Assembly: GCF_902859945.1 (NCBI RefSeq)
Contig: NZ_CADIKL010000008.1
Coordinates: 124,001-188,000 of the forward strand
Reading direction: 5' to 3'
DNA: 64,000 nt
DNA from: Paraburkholderia caffeinitolerans
Lineage (GTDB): Bacteria > Pseudomonadota > Gammaproteobacteria > Burkholderiales > Burkholderiaceae
Shown: one piece after another, positions 18,008-27,206 of the stretch
Numbering within the stretch: position 1 is the stretch's first letter
How the letters are laid out: each line of letters begins with the position of its first letter
Position numbers and translations under genes: made by a program
The notes under the pieces: generated by a model
Told to the model about the DNA's origin: nothing
What the model saw: only the letters and a program-made list of their open reading frames with translations
The model's database searches: none

Positions 18008-18097
18008 ACGAGGCATGAATCCTCCGCAGACCCAATGGCCCAAGCCCAATGGCCCAGCTCGAACGGTTTTGAAGACCCCATGAACAAGGAAAACTCC

Positions 18098-18988
18098 ATG
18101 AGCAAGATTCAATGCGCGTTGATCGGCCCCGGCAACATCGGCACCGATCTGCTCTACAAACTGCGCCGCAGCGCCGTGCTCGAACCGGTCTGGATGGTCG
18201 GCGTCGACCCGACCTCCGAGGGGCTCGCGCGCGCCCAGGCACTGGGCCTGAAGACGACGTCCGAAGGCATCGACGGCCTGCTGCCGCACCTGGAAGCCGA
18301 TCAGATCCGCATCGTCTTCGACGCGACCTCGGCCTACGTGCACCGCGAGCACTCCGACAAGCTGACCGCGCGCGGCGTGCGCGTGATCGACCTCACGCCC
18401 GCCGCGATCGGCCCGTTCTGCGTGCCGCCCGTGAACCTCGGCGAGCACCTGGGCGACACGCTCAATGTCAACATGGTCACCTGCGGCGGCCAGGCCACCA
18501 TCCCCATCGTGCACGCAGTCGCGCGTGTGCAGCCCGTGGCCTACGGCGAGATCGTCGCGACGGTGTCTTCGCGCTCGGTCGGCCCCGGCACGCGCAAGAA
18601 CATCGACGAATTCACGCGCACCACGGCGCGCGCCATCGAAACCGTGGGCGGCGCGAAGCGCGGCAAGGCGATCATCGTGATCAACCCTGCCGAGCCGCCG
18701 CTCATCATGCGCGACACGATCCACTGCCTCACCGAGGACGAACCCAACGTCGAAGCCATTACCGCTTCGGTGCACAAGATGGTGGAAGAAGTGCGCCGCT
18801 ACGTGCCGGGCTACACGCTCAAGAACGGCCCGGTGTTCGACGGCAAGCGCGTTTCCGTGTTCATGGAAGTGGCCGGCCTGGGCGACTACCTGCCGCGCTA
18901 CGCCGGCAACCTCGACATCATGACGGCCGCCGCCGCCCGCACCGGCGAAGTGTTCGCCGAGCAGATGCTGGCCGCCACGACCGCCTGA
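18098..18988 (+). CDS. hsaF: Acylating aldehyde dehydrogenase, HsaF/TesF/MhpF-like
   Basis: The 296-residue protein starts with the Rossmann motif [12 protein letters not shown]. The catalytic Cys lies in [12 protein letters not shown] near residue 130. The rest matches CoA-acylating acetaldehyde/propanal dehydrogenases ([25 protein letters not shown]). It converts the aldehyde released by HsaG to acyl-CoA (propionyl-CoA in steroid degradation) and normally forms a channelling complex with the aldolase. The ATG at 18098 has AAGGA 9 nt upstream and gives the usual MSK-start; earlier in-frame ATGs at 18035 and 18080 add unconserved residues. Confidence 0.92.
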   Translation: MSKIQCALIGPGNIGTDLLYKLRRSAVLEPVWMVGVDPTSEGLARAQALGLKTTSEGIDGLLPHLEADQIRIVFDATSAYVHREHSDKLTARGVRVIDLTPAAIGPFCVPPVNLGEHLGDTLNVNMVTCGGQATIPIVHAVARVQPVAYGEIVATVSSRSVGPGTRKNIDEFTRTTARAIETVGGAKRGKAIIVINPAEPPLIMRDTIHCLTEDEPNVEAITASVHKMVEEVRRYVPGYTLKNGPVFDGKRVSVFMEVAGLGDYLPRYAGNLDIMTAAAARTGEVFAEQMLAATTA

Positions 18989-19010
18989 AACCGACACGAT
19001 GGGAGTCACG

Positions 19011-20087
19011 ATGCAAACCACCAACGAACAAAGCAACGCAGCACCCCTGCACCCGCTCGCGGGCACGCGCATCACCGTGCACGACATGACGCTGCGCGAC
19101 GGCATGCACCCGAAGCGCCACCAGATCTCGCTGGACCAGATGCGCGGCATCGCGCGCGGACTCGATGCCGCGGGTGTGCCGCTCATCGAAGTCACGCACG
19201 GCGACGGCCTGGGCGGCGAATCGGTCAACTACGGCTTCCCCGCGCATAGCGACGAGGCTTACCTCGAAGCCGTGATCGGCGAATTGAAGCAGGCCAAGGT
19301 CTCGGCGCTGCTGATCCCCGGCATCGGCACCGTCGATCACCTGCGCATGGCGCATTCGCTCGGCGTGAATACGATTCGCGTGGCCACGCACTGCACGGAA
19401 GCCGACGTCTCCGGCCAGCATATCGGCCTTGCGCGCGAGCTCGGCATGGACACCGTAGGATTCCTGATGATGGCGCACATGGCGCCACCCGAACTGCTGG
19501 TCGAGCAGGCCAAGCTGATGGAATCGTACGGCGCGAACTGCATCTACGTCACCGACTCGGCGGGCTACATGCTCCCCCACGACGTGACCGCGCGGCTCAA
19601 GCCCGTGCGCGACGCGCTGCGACCCGAAACCGAATTGGGCTTTCACGGTCATCACAATCTCGCCATGGGCATTGCGAACTCGCTCGCGGCCATCGAGGCC
19701 GGCGCGCGTCGCATCGACGCCGCAGCGGCCGGGCTTGGCGCGGGCGCGGGCAACACGCCCATGGAAGTGTTCGTGGCCGTGTGCGATCGCATGGGCATCA
19801 AGACGGGCGTGGACGTGTACGCGATCTCCGACGTGGCCGAAGACCTCGTGCTGCCGATCATGGACACGCCAATCCGTGTTGACCGCGACGCGCTCACGCT
19901 CGGTTACGCGGGCGTCTATTCGTCGTTCCTGCTGTTCGCGAAGCGCGCCGAGGCAAAGTATGGCGTGCCTGCGCGCGACATCCTCGTGGAGTTGGGCCGC
20001 CAGCGCCTCGTGGGCGGGCAGGAAGACATGATCGAGGATACGGCGATCAACATGGCGCGTGCGCGAGGTTTGGCGGTGGCAGCTTGA
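19011..20087 (+). CDS. hsaG: 4-hydroxy-2-oxoacid aldolase, HsaG/TesG/MhpE-like
   Basis: The 358-residue DRE-TIM metallolyase begins its barrel with [18 protein letters not shown] (catalytic Arg and metal-binding Asp) and has the metal-binding His pair in [10 protein letters not shown]. The C-terminal segment ([19 protein letters not shown]) forms the contact with the dehydrogenase partner. It splits the HsaE product into pyruvate and an aldehyde. GGGAG sits 6 nt before the ATG at 19011, which decides against the ATG at 18999. It completes the hsaEFG module and is followed by a strong terminator. Confidence 0.92.
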   Translation: MQTTNEQSNAAPLHPLAGTRITVHDMTLRDGMHPKRHQISLDQMRGIARGLDAAGVPLIEVTHGDGLGGESVNYGFPAHSDEAYLEAVIGELKQAKVSALLIPGIGTVDHLRMAHSLGVNTIRVATHCTEADVSGQHIGLARELGMDTVGFLMMAHMAPPELLVEQAKLMESYGANCIYVTDSAGYMLPHDVTARLKPVRDALRPETELGFHGHHNLAMGIANSLAAIEAGARRIDAAAAGLGAGAGNTPMEVFVAVCDRMGIKTGVDVYAISDVAEDLVLPIMDTPIRVDRDALTLGYAGVYSSFLLFAKRAEAKYGVPARDILVELGRQRLVGGQEDMIEDTAINMARARGLAVAA

Positions 20088-20142
20088 GTGATGGCTATTG
20101 AGTAGTTTTTTTGCGGGGCTTGCAATGCGCCCGCGTCATGAA

Positions 20143-20177
20143 GCGCGCGCCGGAATTAGACGGCGCGCGCTTTTTTT
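20143..20177 (+). terminator. Rho-independent terminator after hsaG
   Basis: GCGCGCGCCG (20143-20152) pairs perfectly with CGGCGCGCGC (20161-20170) around an 8-nt loop and is followed by seven T. It ends the left arm of the steroid island. Confidence 0.85.
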
Positions 20178-20196
20178 CTGTCATTGTTGATCGTCC

Positions 20197-21138
20197 ATGC
20201 AACCATTTCTCCGCCTTTTTTGTGGCTGGGTCGCCGGGCTGTCGTTAGCAGCGGCCACCATGCTGGCCACGAGCGCGACCGCTCACGCCGCGACCGTTCA
20301 AAGTGCGACGCCCACGCCGGTCGGACCTGTAGCCGCTAGCGAAACTCGTTACACTAACGGCATGAACATCGTCACCGAACAAACCGACACCGACAAGCTC
20401 ATCGCCATGGACCACGTGCAGAACCTGCGCGACCTCGGTGGGCTCATTGGCGCAAATGGCCACCGCATCGCGCCGCACCGCCTCTATCGCAGCGGCAATC
20501 CCGCGCTCGGCACACCCGCCGATTTCGCGCGCCTCGCATCCTTGCAGCTTGACGACGTGGTGGACTTTCGCGCCACCAGTGAAAAAACGTCGGCTGAAGC
20601 CGCATTCGCCGAGCGCTTTCCCTGGATAGCCGATCCCGTTCTCGCAGGCGACCTCTCGCCCGCGAGCGTCGTGCCGATGCTCAAGCGCTCGACCCCGCAA
20701 CAGATGCACCAGTTCATGGTCGATCTCTACCGCCGGTTTCCGCAGGATTACCAGCCACAGTTCGCCCGCTTCCTGAAGCTCGCCGAGGCGGACAAAACCT
20801 TGCTGTACCACTGCACCGCCGGCAAGGACCGCACGGGCTTCGCGACGGTGCTGCTGCTTTCCGCGCTCGGCGTGGACCGCGCCACGGTCATGGCGAACTA
20901 TCTGGAGTCGAACCGCCATAACGCGGCGGGCAACGCGCGGGCAGTGGCGCAGTTGCAGAAGATCGGCGTGGAACCGGAGGTCGTGCAACCGCTGCTCAAT
21001 GTCGACCCCGATTACATTGGCGCGGCGATGGAGGTGATCGACACGCGTTATGGCGGGATGCAGCACTATCTGACCGATGTGCTGCATGTAGACGTGGAGA
21101 AAATCCGCCGTGGTTATCTTGTTGCTGTGACGGAGTGA
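20197..21138 (+). CDS. Secreted tyrosine phosphatase (Y_phosphatase3 type)
   Basis: The 313-residue protein has an N-terminal signal peptide (LSLAAATMLATSATAHA-AT) and a phosphatase domain with NLRDLGGL near residue 78. The P-loop is HCTAGKDRTG near residue 208, the C-x5-R signature of protein tyrosine or lipid phosphatases. The Lys in AGKDR is typical of the triple-specificity/PtpB-like group, which acts on phosphotyrosine and phosphoinositides. Export is predicted, so its target may be periplasmic or external. No Shine-Dalgarno sequence is evident before the ATG, which lies 20 bp after a terminator. It has no relation to steroid metabolism that I can see. Confidence 0.82.
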   Translation: MQPFLRLFCGWVAGLSLAAATMLATSATAHAATVQSATPTPVGPVAASETRYTNGMNIVTEQTDTDKLIAMDHVQNLRDLGGLIGANGHRIAPHRLYRSGNPALGTPADFARLASLQLDDVVDFRATSEKTSAEAAFAERFPWIADPVLAGDLSPASVVPMLKRSTPQQMHQFMVDLYRRFPQDYQPQFARFLKLAEADKTLLYHCTAGKDRTGFATVLLLSALGVDRATVMANYLESNRHNAAGNARAVAQLQKIGVEPEVVQPLLNVDPDYIGAAMEVIDTRYGGMQHYLTDVLHVDVEKIRRGYLVAVTE

Positions 21139-21401
21139 GGGGGTCTCTGCATACGGCGATTCAACCGGCGCAGTGGCGCAGGGGTTGAAACTTTGGTGAG
21201 CAGAACCAGTTCGATGAGCCAGAGGTGATAGCGCCGGCGACGCCGCGTCAGCCACTGGCTCGCGGCGAAAGCGCAGATCATGACGAACACCGAAATCAGC
21301 ACAACGGCCAGCACCACCTGATACGGCACTAGCTGCGCCAGCGCGCTTCCATTCCCGACATCGCCTCTCCGAACCCATACGAAACGCGGCGAGCATATCA
21401 C
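21114..21401 (-). CDS. Possible small single-pass membrane protein
   Basis: A 95-codon frame beginning with GTG encodes one strong transmembrane stretch (LVPYQVVLAVVLISVFVMIC) followed by a very basic tail (RRRRRYHLW and later RRLNRRMQR). It fills the gap between two minus/plus genes and overlaps the 3' end of the phosphatase gene by 25 bp. The start and ribosome-binding site are unclear and no family is known, so it is only a candidate gene. Confidence 0.35.
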   Translation of the reverse strand: MICSPRFVWVRRGDVGNGSALAQLVPYQVVLAVVLISVFVMICAFAASQWLTRRRRRYHLWLIELVLLTKVSTPAPLRRLNRRMQRPPHSVTATR

Positions 21402-21443
21402 CGCGTTTCTTTCAGGGTTCGCGCGAAGGCCGGCTTTGAACGA

Positions 21444-22967
21444 TCAATGCTCCGCCGACTGACGCGTCATCGCCAGGATGTCGCGCTCGCCGATCGTGCG
21501 GATGACCTTTTCCTCGGCCGAGAGATCGAGCGAGCGACTGAGCACGTAATAGGTTGCGCCAGCAACGATCAACCCAACGAGCCAGGCCAGATCGACGCCG
21601 CTCATCTGGTGCGCGAAGTAGCCCACGAAAATCTCCTTGCCCGACTCGTTATCGACGATGGAGAAGAACGGGATCATCGCCGCGAATCCCACCAGGTACG
21701 CCGCAATCCCGCGCACCTGCCATGCGCCGTAAATACCGTTCGGCGTGAAGAAGTGCGTGATCGCGTAGCGGCCCTTGCGCACGAAGAAGTAATCGACCAG
21801 GTTCACAGCGGTCCAGGGCACGAGGAAGTACAGCATCAGCACGAGGAACGTGTTGAGCAGCGCCACGCCATTGCCCGGGATCGAGAGCGTGCAAACGAGC
21901 ACGATCGCGCTGATCGCGAGCACCGCGCCAACGCGCGCGCGGCGCGTCGGCTGGATCTTGCGGAACGAGTCCACGCCGGTCAGCAGCGTGAGCATCGCGC
22001 TATAGGTGTTCAGCGCGATGATGGGCAGGAAGCCCGCCACCGACACCACCACCAGAATTGCGCCGCAGCCCGGGAACAACTTTGCGCCCACCTGGTTAAG
22101 CGCGACGAGCGCGTCCGTGGCCTGCAGTTGCTGCGCGAGCCACGCGCCCAGGCCGATCATCCACGTACCCGAGAGCGACGCGCCCAGGAAAATCGCCGAG
22201 ATCAGCTTCGCACGGCTCGTGTGCTTCGGCAGATAGCGCGAATAGTCGGACACATAAGGCGCATACGAGATGTTGTAGCTCGCGCCAATGGCGAACTGCG
22301 TGATGAAGGCCACCCAGTTGAAGCCCGCATGCGCGCCAGCCGCGCTCACTGCGGTCGCGGCACTCGCCGCGCCGGCGCCACCCTTGCCCACGCCGAACAG
22401 CAGCGCGAGCGTGACGAGCGCATAGAGCGGCAGCGTCGCGATCAGCGCCCACTTGAACGCCTTGTGCATGACGTCGTGCCCGAAGACCGCGAGCAGCCCG
22501 CCCGCCACCGCCGCGACCACCGCCACCAGCGCCGGGCTCAGACCGAACACCTCTTTCAGCCCGCTCATGATCAGCGAGACATTGACGACGTTAAAGCCCA
22601 CGAACACGAACAGCGTCGCGAGCAGCGCGAGCGCCACGCCACGATAGCCGAACTGCGCGCGCGACTGGATCATCTGCGGCAGGCCCATTTCCGGCCCCTG
22701 CGAGCCGTGGAACGCCATGAAAATGGTGCCGAACATGATGCCGAGCGCGCCGCCAAGCGTCGTCCAGCCGGCCGAGAGCCCCATGCTCGGGCCCACGAAG
22801 CCGATCGAGATCGTGAAGAAGTGGAAGTTGCCAAGGAACCAGAACGGCCCCTGGCTACTGAGTTTCGCGTGGCGTTCGCTTTCGGGGATGTAGTCGATCG
22901 AATGGCTTTCGATCTCCACGCCCTCGCCCCCTGCCGTCGCGATGCCGGCGTGCTCGTGTGGTGTCAT
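21444..22967 (-). CDS. NCS1-family nucleobase/cation symporter
   Basis: This 507-residue permease has about 12 transmembrane helices and the NCS1 features: a hydrophilic N-terminus, then FWFLGNFHFFTISIGFVGPSMGL, GYRGVALALL and the helix-6 region IGASYNISYAPYVSDYSRYLP. Members import cytosine, purines, allantoin, hydantoins and related compounds. It is transcribed with gbuA just upstream (62 bp), so the substrate may be a guanidino compound such as 4-guanidinobutyrate rather than a base. AGGAGACTAGTTGC precedes the ATG. Confidence 0.85.
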   Translation of the reverse strand: MTPHEHAGIATAGGEGVEIESHSIDYIPESERHAKLSSQGPFWFLGNFHFFTISIGFVGPSMGLSAGWTTLGGALGIMFGTIFMAFHGSQGPEMGLPQMIQSRAQFGYRGVALALLATLFVFVGFNVVNVSLIMSGLKEVFGLSPALVAVVAAVAGGLLAVFGHDVMHKAFKWALIATLPLYALVTLALLFGVGKGGAGAASAATAVSAAGAHAGFNWVAFITQFAIGASYNISYAPYVSDYSRYLPKHTSRAKLISAIFLGASLSGTWMIGLGAWLAQQLQATDALVALNQVGAKLFPGCGAILVVVSVAGFLPIIALNTYSAMLTLLTGVDSFRKIQPTRRARVGAVLAISAIVLVCTLSIPGNGVALLNTFLVLMLYFLVPWTAVNLVDYFFVRKGRYAITHFFTPNGIYGAWQVRGIAAYLVGFAAMIPFFSIVDNESGKEIFVGYFAHQMSGVDLAWLVGLIVAGATYYVLSRSLDLSAEEKVIRTIGERDILAMTRQSAEH

Positions 22968-23029
22968 GCAACTAGTCTCCTGATGGTTCTGCTCTTCTGC
23001 TGCTTCGCTGCTGTTTCGCTACTGCCCGC

Positions 23030-23983
23030 TCACGCGCGGCGCTTCACGCCCGGCAGCACGCAAAGCATTTCGAACGCGAGGTTCGCGCCCAGCAGCGCCG
23101 TGGTGCCGAACGGGTCGTACGGCGGCGCGACTTCCACGAGGTCCGCGCCGACGATGTCGACGCCCCAGGTGCCGCGAATGATTTCGAGCGCTTGCGGCAC
23201 GGTCAGGCCCGCGATTTCCGGCGTGCCAGTGCCAGGCGCATAGGCCGGGTCGATGCCGTCGATATCGAAGCTCAGATAAACCGGGCCGCCCTGCACGCGC
23301 GCACGCACTTCTTCCATCAGCGGCGCAAGCGACTGGTTCCAGCACTCCTCGGCCTGCACGACGCGGAAGCCCTGCTGACGGCACCAGTCGAAGTCTTCTG
23401 CCTCGTAGCCCGTGCCGCGCAGGCCGATCTGCACCACGCGGTTGCAATCGAGCAGCCCCTCTTCTACGGCGCGGCGGAACGGCGTGCCGTGGGCGATCTT
23501 CTCGCCCATCATCGTGTCGTTCACGTCGGCGTGCGCATCGACGTGAATCAGGCCCACGGGACCATGCTTGCGATGGATCGCGCGCAGGATCGGCAGCGTG
23601 ATGGTGTGGTCGCCGCCGAGCGTGATCGGCCGGCAGTCGTGTTCGAGAATCGCGTCGTACGCGTGTTCGATGCGCGTGATCGAATCGGCGAGGTTATAGG
23701 GATTGATCGCCACGTCGCCAATGTCGGCGACTTGCAACGAGTCGAACGGCGCCGCGCGCGTCGCCATGTTGTAGGGGCGCAGCAGCACGGATTCGCTGCG
23801 GACCTGGCGCGGGCCGAAGCGCGCGCCGGTGCGGTTCGAGGTGCCCAGATCGAACGGCACGCCCACGAAGCAGGCGTCCAGGTTCTTGGCGTTCTCGACC
23901 TGCGGCAGGCGCATCATCGTCGCGATACCGCCGCAGCGCGGCATGACGTTGCCCCCGAGGGGCTGGAAGAATTGTTCAGACAT
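23030..23983 (-). CDS. gbuA: Guanidinobutyrase (ureohydrolase family)
   Basis: The 317-residue ureohydrolase carries the Mn-binding motifs GGDHTITLP, DAHADVND and SFDIDGIDPAYAPGTGTPE. The N-terminal signature QPLGGNVMPRCGGIATMMRLP closely resembles Pseudomonas guanidinobutyrase GbuA rather than agmatinase SpeB. It would hydrolyse 4-guanidinobutyrate to 4-aminobutyrate and urea. The ATG at 23983 (GGAG 7 nt upstream) starts at the conserved MSEQF region. It is cotranscribed with an NCS1 permease and divergent from a LysR regulator, a typical gbu arrangement. Substrate choice between guanidinobutyrate and guanidinopropionate remains an inference. Confidence 0.85.
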   Translation of the reverse strand: MSEQFFQPLGGNVMPRCGGIATMMRLPQVENAKNLDACFVGVPFDLGTSNRTGARFGPRQVRSESVLLRPYNMATRAAPFDSLQVADIGDVAINPYNLADSITRIEHAYDAILEHDCRPITLGGDHTITLPILRAIHRKHGPVGLIHVDAHADVNDTMMGEKIAHGTPFRRAVEEGLLDCNRVVQIGLRGTGYEAEDFDWCRQQGFRVVQAEECWNQSLAPLMEEVRARVQGGPVYLSFDIDGIDPAYAPGTGTPEIAGLTVPQALEIIRGTWGVDIVGADLVEVAPPYDPFGTTALLGANLAFEMLCVLPGVKRRA

Positions 23984-24133
23984 ATCTGCGCTCCATGTTC
24001 TCATTGACCCTGCCGTATCGTGCGAATCGGCTACAGGCGCAGTTTTAAGCATCCGTCAAGCAAAGATAAATAACGATTCCCCACTGTTCACATTGATAAA
24101 CTGCTATGTATCGATGAATTTCCCGGAGAAGCC

Positions 24134-25051
24134 ATGCTCGGCAACCTGACCGACCTCGACCTGCGCCTGCTGCGCGTTTTTGTGGCCGTGGTGGAAGCCG
24201 GCGGCGTGAGCGTCGCGCAAACGACGCTCAACGTGAGCCAGCCCACCATCAGCGCGCAACTCTCTACGCTCGAGACGCGCCTGGGCTACCGGCTGTGCGA
24301 GCGCGGCCGCAGCGGCTTTCGCCTGACCGAAAAGGGCGAGCGCATGTACGACCTGGCCATTACGCTGCTCGCCGCCGCCGAGGAATTCGCGCTCAAGGCG
24401 CGGCACCTCGACCGCAAGCTGGTCGGCACCCTGGCGATCGGCCTGATCGGCCACGCGCCGATTGGCGAGAACGCGCGCATCAGCGAGGCCATCGCCTCGT
24501 TCAAGCAGCGCGATGAAGCGGTGCGGTTCTCGATCTCCGTGAAATCGCCCGGCGAGCTTGAAGAGCAATTGCTCAATGGCGACATTCAGATTGCCGTGGG
24601 CTATTTCTGGCATCGCGTGCCCACGCTCGAATACACGCCGCTCTTTATCGAGCGGCAGATCGCGTATTGCGGGCGCGGCCATCCGCTGTTCGAGCGCGCG
24701 GGCAAGCTCTCTCCCGCCGAAGCCGCTCACCACGAATGGGTCTGGCGCACCTACCCCACGCCGGAGGCGCAACATTCGACAAGCGCGAGCAAGGTCACCG
24801 CGCAGGCCGACAACATGGAGGCCGTGTCGCTCCTGATTCTCTCGGGCCATCACCTGGGCTACTTGCCGCAGCAATTCGCGGCGCCACTCGTGCGCAGCGG
24901 GCGGCTCGCGGCGCTCAACCCCGCGAAGCTGACCTACGAGGTGACGTTTCACATGGTTACGCAAAAGCGCAGCAGCCACGATCCGATCGTGCAGGCCTTC
25001 CTCGAAGATTTGAGGAACGCGCATCCACCCGAGCCGATCGTCGAATCGTGA
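24134..25051 (+). CDS. gbuR: LysR-family regulator, probable GbuR
   Basis: The 305-residue LysR protein has an N-terminal winged helix (LRLLRVFVAVVEAGGVSVAQ, then VSQPTISAQLSTLE) and a periplasmic-binding-like effector domain from about residue 95. It diverges from gbuA with 150 bp between start codons, the usual layout for a LysR activator and its target. The effector is probably 4-guanidinobutyrate, by analogy with Pseudomonas. The intergenic region is AT-rich around 24055-24115 and is the likely promoter/operator. Confidence 0.82.
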   Translation: MLGNLTDLDLRLLRVFVAVVEAGGVSVAQTTLNVSQPTISAQLSTLETRLGYRLCERGRSGFRLTEKGERMYDLAITLLAAAEEFALKARHLDRKLVGTLAIGLIGHAPIGENARISEAIASFKQRDEAVRFSISVKSPGELEEQLLNGDIQIAVGYFWHRVPTLEYTPLFIERQIAYCGRGHPLFERAGKLSPAEAAHHEWVWRTYPTPEAQHSTSASKVTAQADNMEAVSLLILSGHHLGYLPQQFAAPLVRSGRLAALNPAKLTYEVTFHMVTQKRSSHDPIVQAFLEDLRNAHPPEPIVES

Positions 25052-25115
25052 ATTCGCGGGAAAGCAGCAACGGTTGAATGCTACGAAAAACCTTCGCGCC
25101 GGGAATCGTGCTTTT

Positions 25116-25148
25116 GCGCTGCTGTTGCGCTGCTGTTGCGCTGCTGTT
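25116..25148. repeat. Three 11-bp tandem repeats
   Basis: The unit GCGCTGCTGTT is repeated three times without mismatch just beyond the 3' end of the response regulator gene. It resembles GCTGCTGTT-rich stretches at 22985-23025 and 62201-62236 and is probably a slippage-prone microsatellite. Confidence 0.6.
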
Positions 25149-25160
25149 GCTTGATAGCGC

Positions 25161-25823
25161 TCACGCGCTTTGGCACAACCGATAGCCGACGCCTCTCACC
25201 GTCACGACCTTCTCCGCACCCAGCTTGCGCCGCAAGCCGTGGACGACCACATCCACGGCATTGTTGTCCAGCGCCGCGCGCGGTTGCCCGTCGAGGTGCA
25301 ATGCCAGTTCCGAGCGCGTGAATACCCGCGTGGGCTCGTTGACCAGCGCAATCAGAATCCGGTATTCGCTGGGCCTCAACGAAACCGGCAGGCCATCGAG
25401 CAATACCGAATGATCGAGCGAGTTCACCGACAAATTTCCGAGCGCCACCCTGCCTTGAAGGCGGTACGGACGCCGCATTGACAGCCTAACCCGGGCTCTC
25501 AGGTCCTCCAGCTCGAACGGCTTCATGAGGTAATCGTCAGCGCCGCTGTCCAGCACGACCATGGGGCTCGCGAATAAACCTTGAGGAATCAAGGCAACGA
25601 CAGCCGCTTGAGCTTCGCGCTTGCGATAACGCCGCAACAGATCGAACGAGTTCAGGCAGGCGCATCCGAAGTCGAGCAGCACAAGATCGTGAGATTGCGA
25701 TTGCAAGCTCAATTCGGCCTCGTAGGCACTGCTCGCCCAGTCGATCTCATGCCCCATGAGAGGCATTACCGAAACGATCTGCAGTGCGATCGAATCGTCA
25801 TCTTGAACCAGTAGCACCCTCAC
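25161..25823 (-). CDS. OmpR-family response regulator with atypical receiver (orphan 1)
   Basis: The 220-residue protein has a receiver domain (residues 1-120) with phospho-acceptor Asp51 (LVLLDFG) and Lys in DYLMKPFE. The winged-helix DNA-binding domain follows (VSLRPSEYRILIALVN, ALDNNAVDVVVHGLRRKLG, VRGVGYRL). The usual switch Thr/Ser near residue 79 is Ile, and the acidic triad is QDD rather than EDD, so phosphorylation switching may be altered. Translation starts at GTG with GGAG 7 nt upstream. It follows its paralogue by 48 bp. No histidine kinase gene is adjacent. Confidence 0.85.
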   Translation of the reverse strand: MRVLLVQDDDSIALQIVSVMPLMGHEIDWASSAYEAELSLQSQSHDLVLLDFGCACLNSFDLLRRYRKREAQAAVVALIPQGLFASPMVVLDSGADDYLMKPFELEDLRARVRLSMRRPYRLQGRVALGNLSVNSLDHSVLLDGLPVSLRPSEYRILIALVNEPTRVFTRSELALHLDGQPRAALDNNAVDVVVHGLRRKLGAEKVVTVRGVGYRLCQSA

Positions 25824-25871
25824 ATTGGTCTCCAGTCATCCCGATGGCTTGTCGATTCACCAGTCATGGAG

Positions 25872-26534
25872 CTATGCGAGCGCCCCGATGCGATAGCCCA
25901 CGCCTCGCACGTTATGGATTGCGTCGGTACCCAGTTTGCGACGCAGATTGTGAACATGCACCTGGATGGCGTTACTCTCGATCTCCTCGTTCCATCCGTA
26001 CAGGCGTTCTTCGAGCTGCGCGCGCGTGACGACGATAGCGGGATCGCGCATGAGTTCCTGCAACAGCGCAAACTCGCGCGTCGTCACCGGCACCTCCCGC
26101 TCGCCTAGCCATACGCGGTGTTGCGCGGGGTCGAGCCGCAGCGCGCCCACTTGCAGCAAGGGTTGCACGCGGCCCGTCTGGTGCCGGTTCACGACGCGGA
26201 TGCGGGCCAGCAGCTCGTCGAGCGCAAACGGCTTGACGAGATAATCGTCGGCGCCCCCGTCGAGGCCCGCGACCCCGTCCGGCACGGCATCGCGAGCGAT
26301 AATCACGATCACCGGCGTTGCATCGTTTCGCCGGCGCAACCTCGCGAGCAGCGTGAGCCCATGCTTTCCGGAGCTGCCGATATCGAGCAGCACCAGGCCA
26401 TACGAGGTGGTGCCAAGCGCCAGCATGGCCGAGTCCCCGTGCTCCGCCCAGTCGACGGCGAAGCCCTCCTTGTGCAAGCCGCGCTGCAATTCACCGTCTA
26501 TCGATGCGTCATCGCCCACGAGCAATATGCGCAT
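25872..26534 (-). CDS. OmpR-family response regulator with atypical receiver (orphan 2)
   Basis: This 220-residue QseB/PmrA-like regulator has Asp51 (LVLLDIG), Lys in DYLVKPFALDELLARI and a C-terminal winged helix (VTTREFALLQELM, AIQVHVHNLRRKLG, VRGVGYRI). As in its neighbour, the switch Thr is Ile79 (VIVIIARD) and the first acidic residue of the pocket is Gly (VGDD). It is probably the first gene of a two-gene operon. The divergent porin gene lies beyond a 670-bp gap, and a perfect 12-bp palindrome (GCGATATATCGC, 26579-26590) lies 45 bp upstream of its start. No cognate kinase is visible. Confidence 0.87.
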   Translation of the reverse strand: MRILLVGDDASIDGELQRGLHKEGFAVDWAEHGDSAMLALGTTSYGLVLLDIGSSGKHGLTLLARLRRRNDATPVIVIIARDAVPDGVAGLDGGADDYLVKPFALDELLARIRVVNRHQTGRVQPLLQVGALRLDPAQHRVWLGEREVPVTTREFALLQELMRDPAIVVTRAQLEERLYGWNEEIESNAIQVHVHNLRRKLGTDAIHNVRGVGYRIGALA

Positions 26535-27206
26535 GGTGTTCCCCGTTATTCAATGCACTGCCAGCCAATAATTTCGATGCGATATATCGCGATTGCCGCA
26601 TGAATTGACCGTGTTAAGAAAAACTTTCCATGAAAGCAGCACCACCGATTTGCAACAGCTTAAGGTTTAGCGGATTTTTTAAAGCAGACAAACGCTCAGT
26701 GAATTCCCTGACCAGCGATCCGCACTGGCGGAACCTTGCGTTACCAGCGCTCTTGCCTCATTACGTTTTCCTTTACGACGATCAAACGAAATCCACGACC
26801 GTGGGCCGGCCTCGGCAATCGTCAAGATGTCCGCCAGCCGCTCCCCACGGTGCTCTCCAGAAAATAGCGTGGTTGTTTGCCCGGGCGCGCAACGGCAGCA
26901 CTGCAGCCAGATCGTAATCCTCGATCATTTAAACGGCTTTCAGTCATAAGCTCCCTCTTATCGTCCGCATAAGATTATTCGATTGTCCTTAAGCTTGGCG
27001 CGCCCTCAAAGTTCGATCCGGAGCAATTGATGCCCGCTGCGTATCCCCGGTGAGTGCGTTCGACACGACGCAAAAAACGACTGCCGATGCGGCTGCGCAA
27101 AGCTGCAGTTGGAGTACCTCCATCCGTTCCCAAGTATCGATCTTCGGCACCGAATTTTCTTTTCTTAAATTCGCATTACAAACTACTACTAATGCAAGGA
27201 GATGTT
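26535..27206. other. Long gene-free control region between the response regulators and the porin
   Basis: About 670 bp contain no convincing gene. The base composition is lower in GC than the flanks, with A/T-rich patches around 26610-26700 and 27140-27190. A perfect palindrome GCGATATATCGC lies at 26579-26590. A 95-codon open frame from 26630 lacks a Shine-Dalgarno sequence and recognisable features. The region is best read as a divergent promoter region with a long porin leader. Confidence 0.5.

Noticed and set aside
23030..23983. Annotation as agmatinase (speB)
   Set aside because: The N-terminal signature and the divergent LysR plus permease context match guanidinobutyrase.
26630..26917. 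A 95-codon frame in the porin upstream region
   Set aside because: It has no Shine-Dalgarno sequence, no family features and codon use unlike the neighbours; the region is more likely regulatory.
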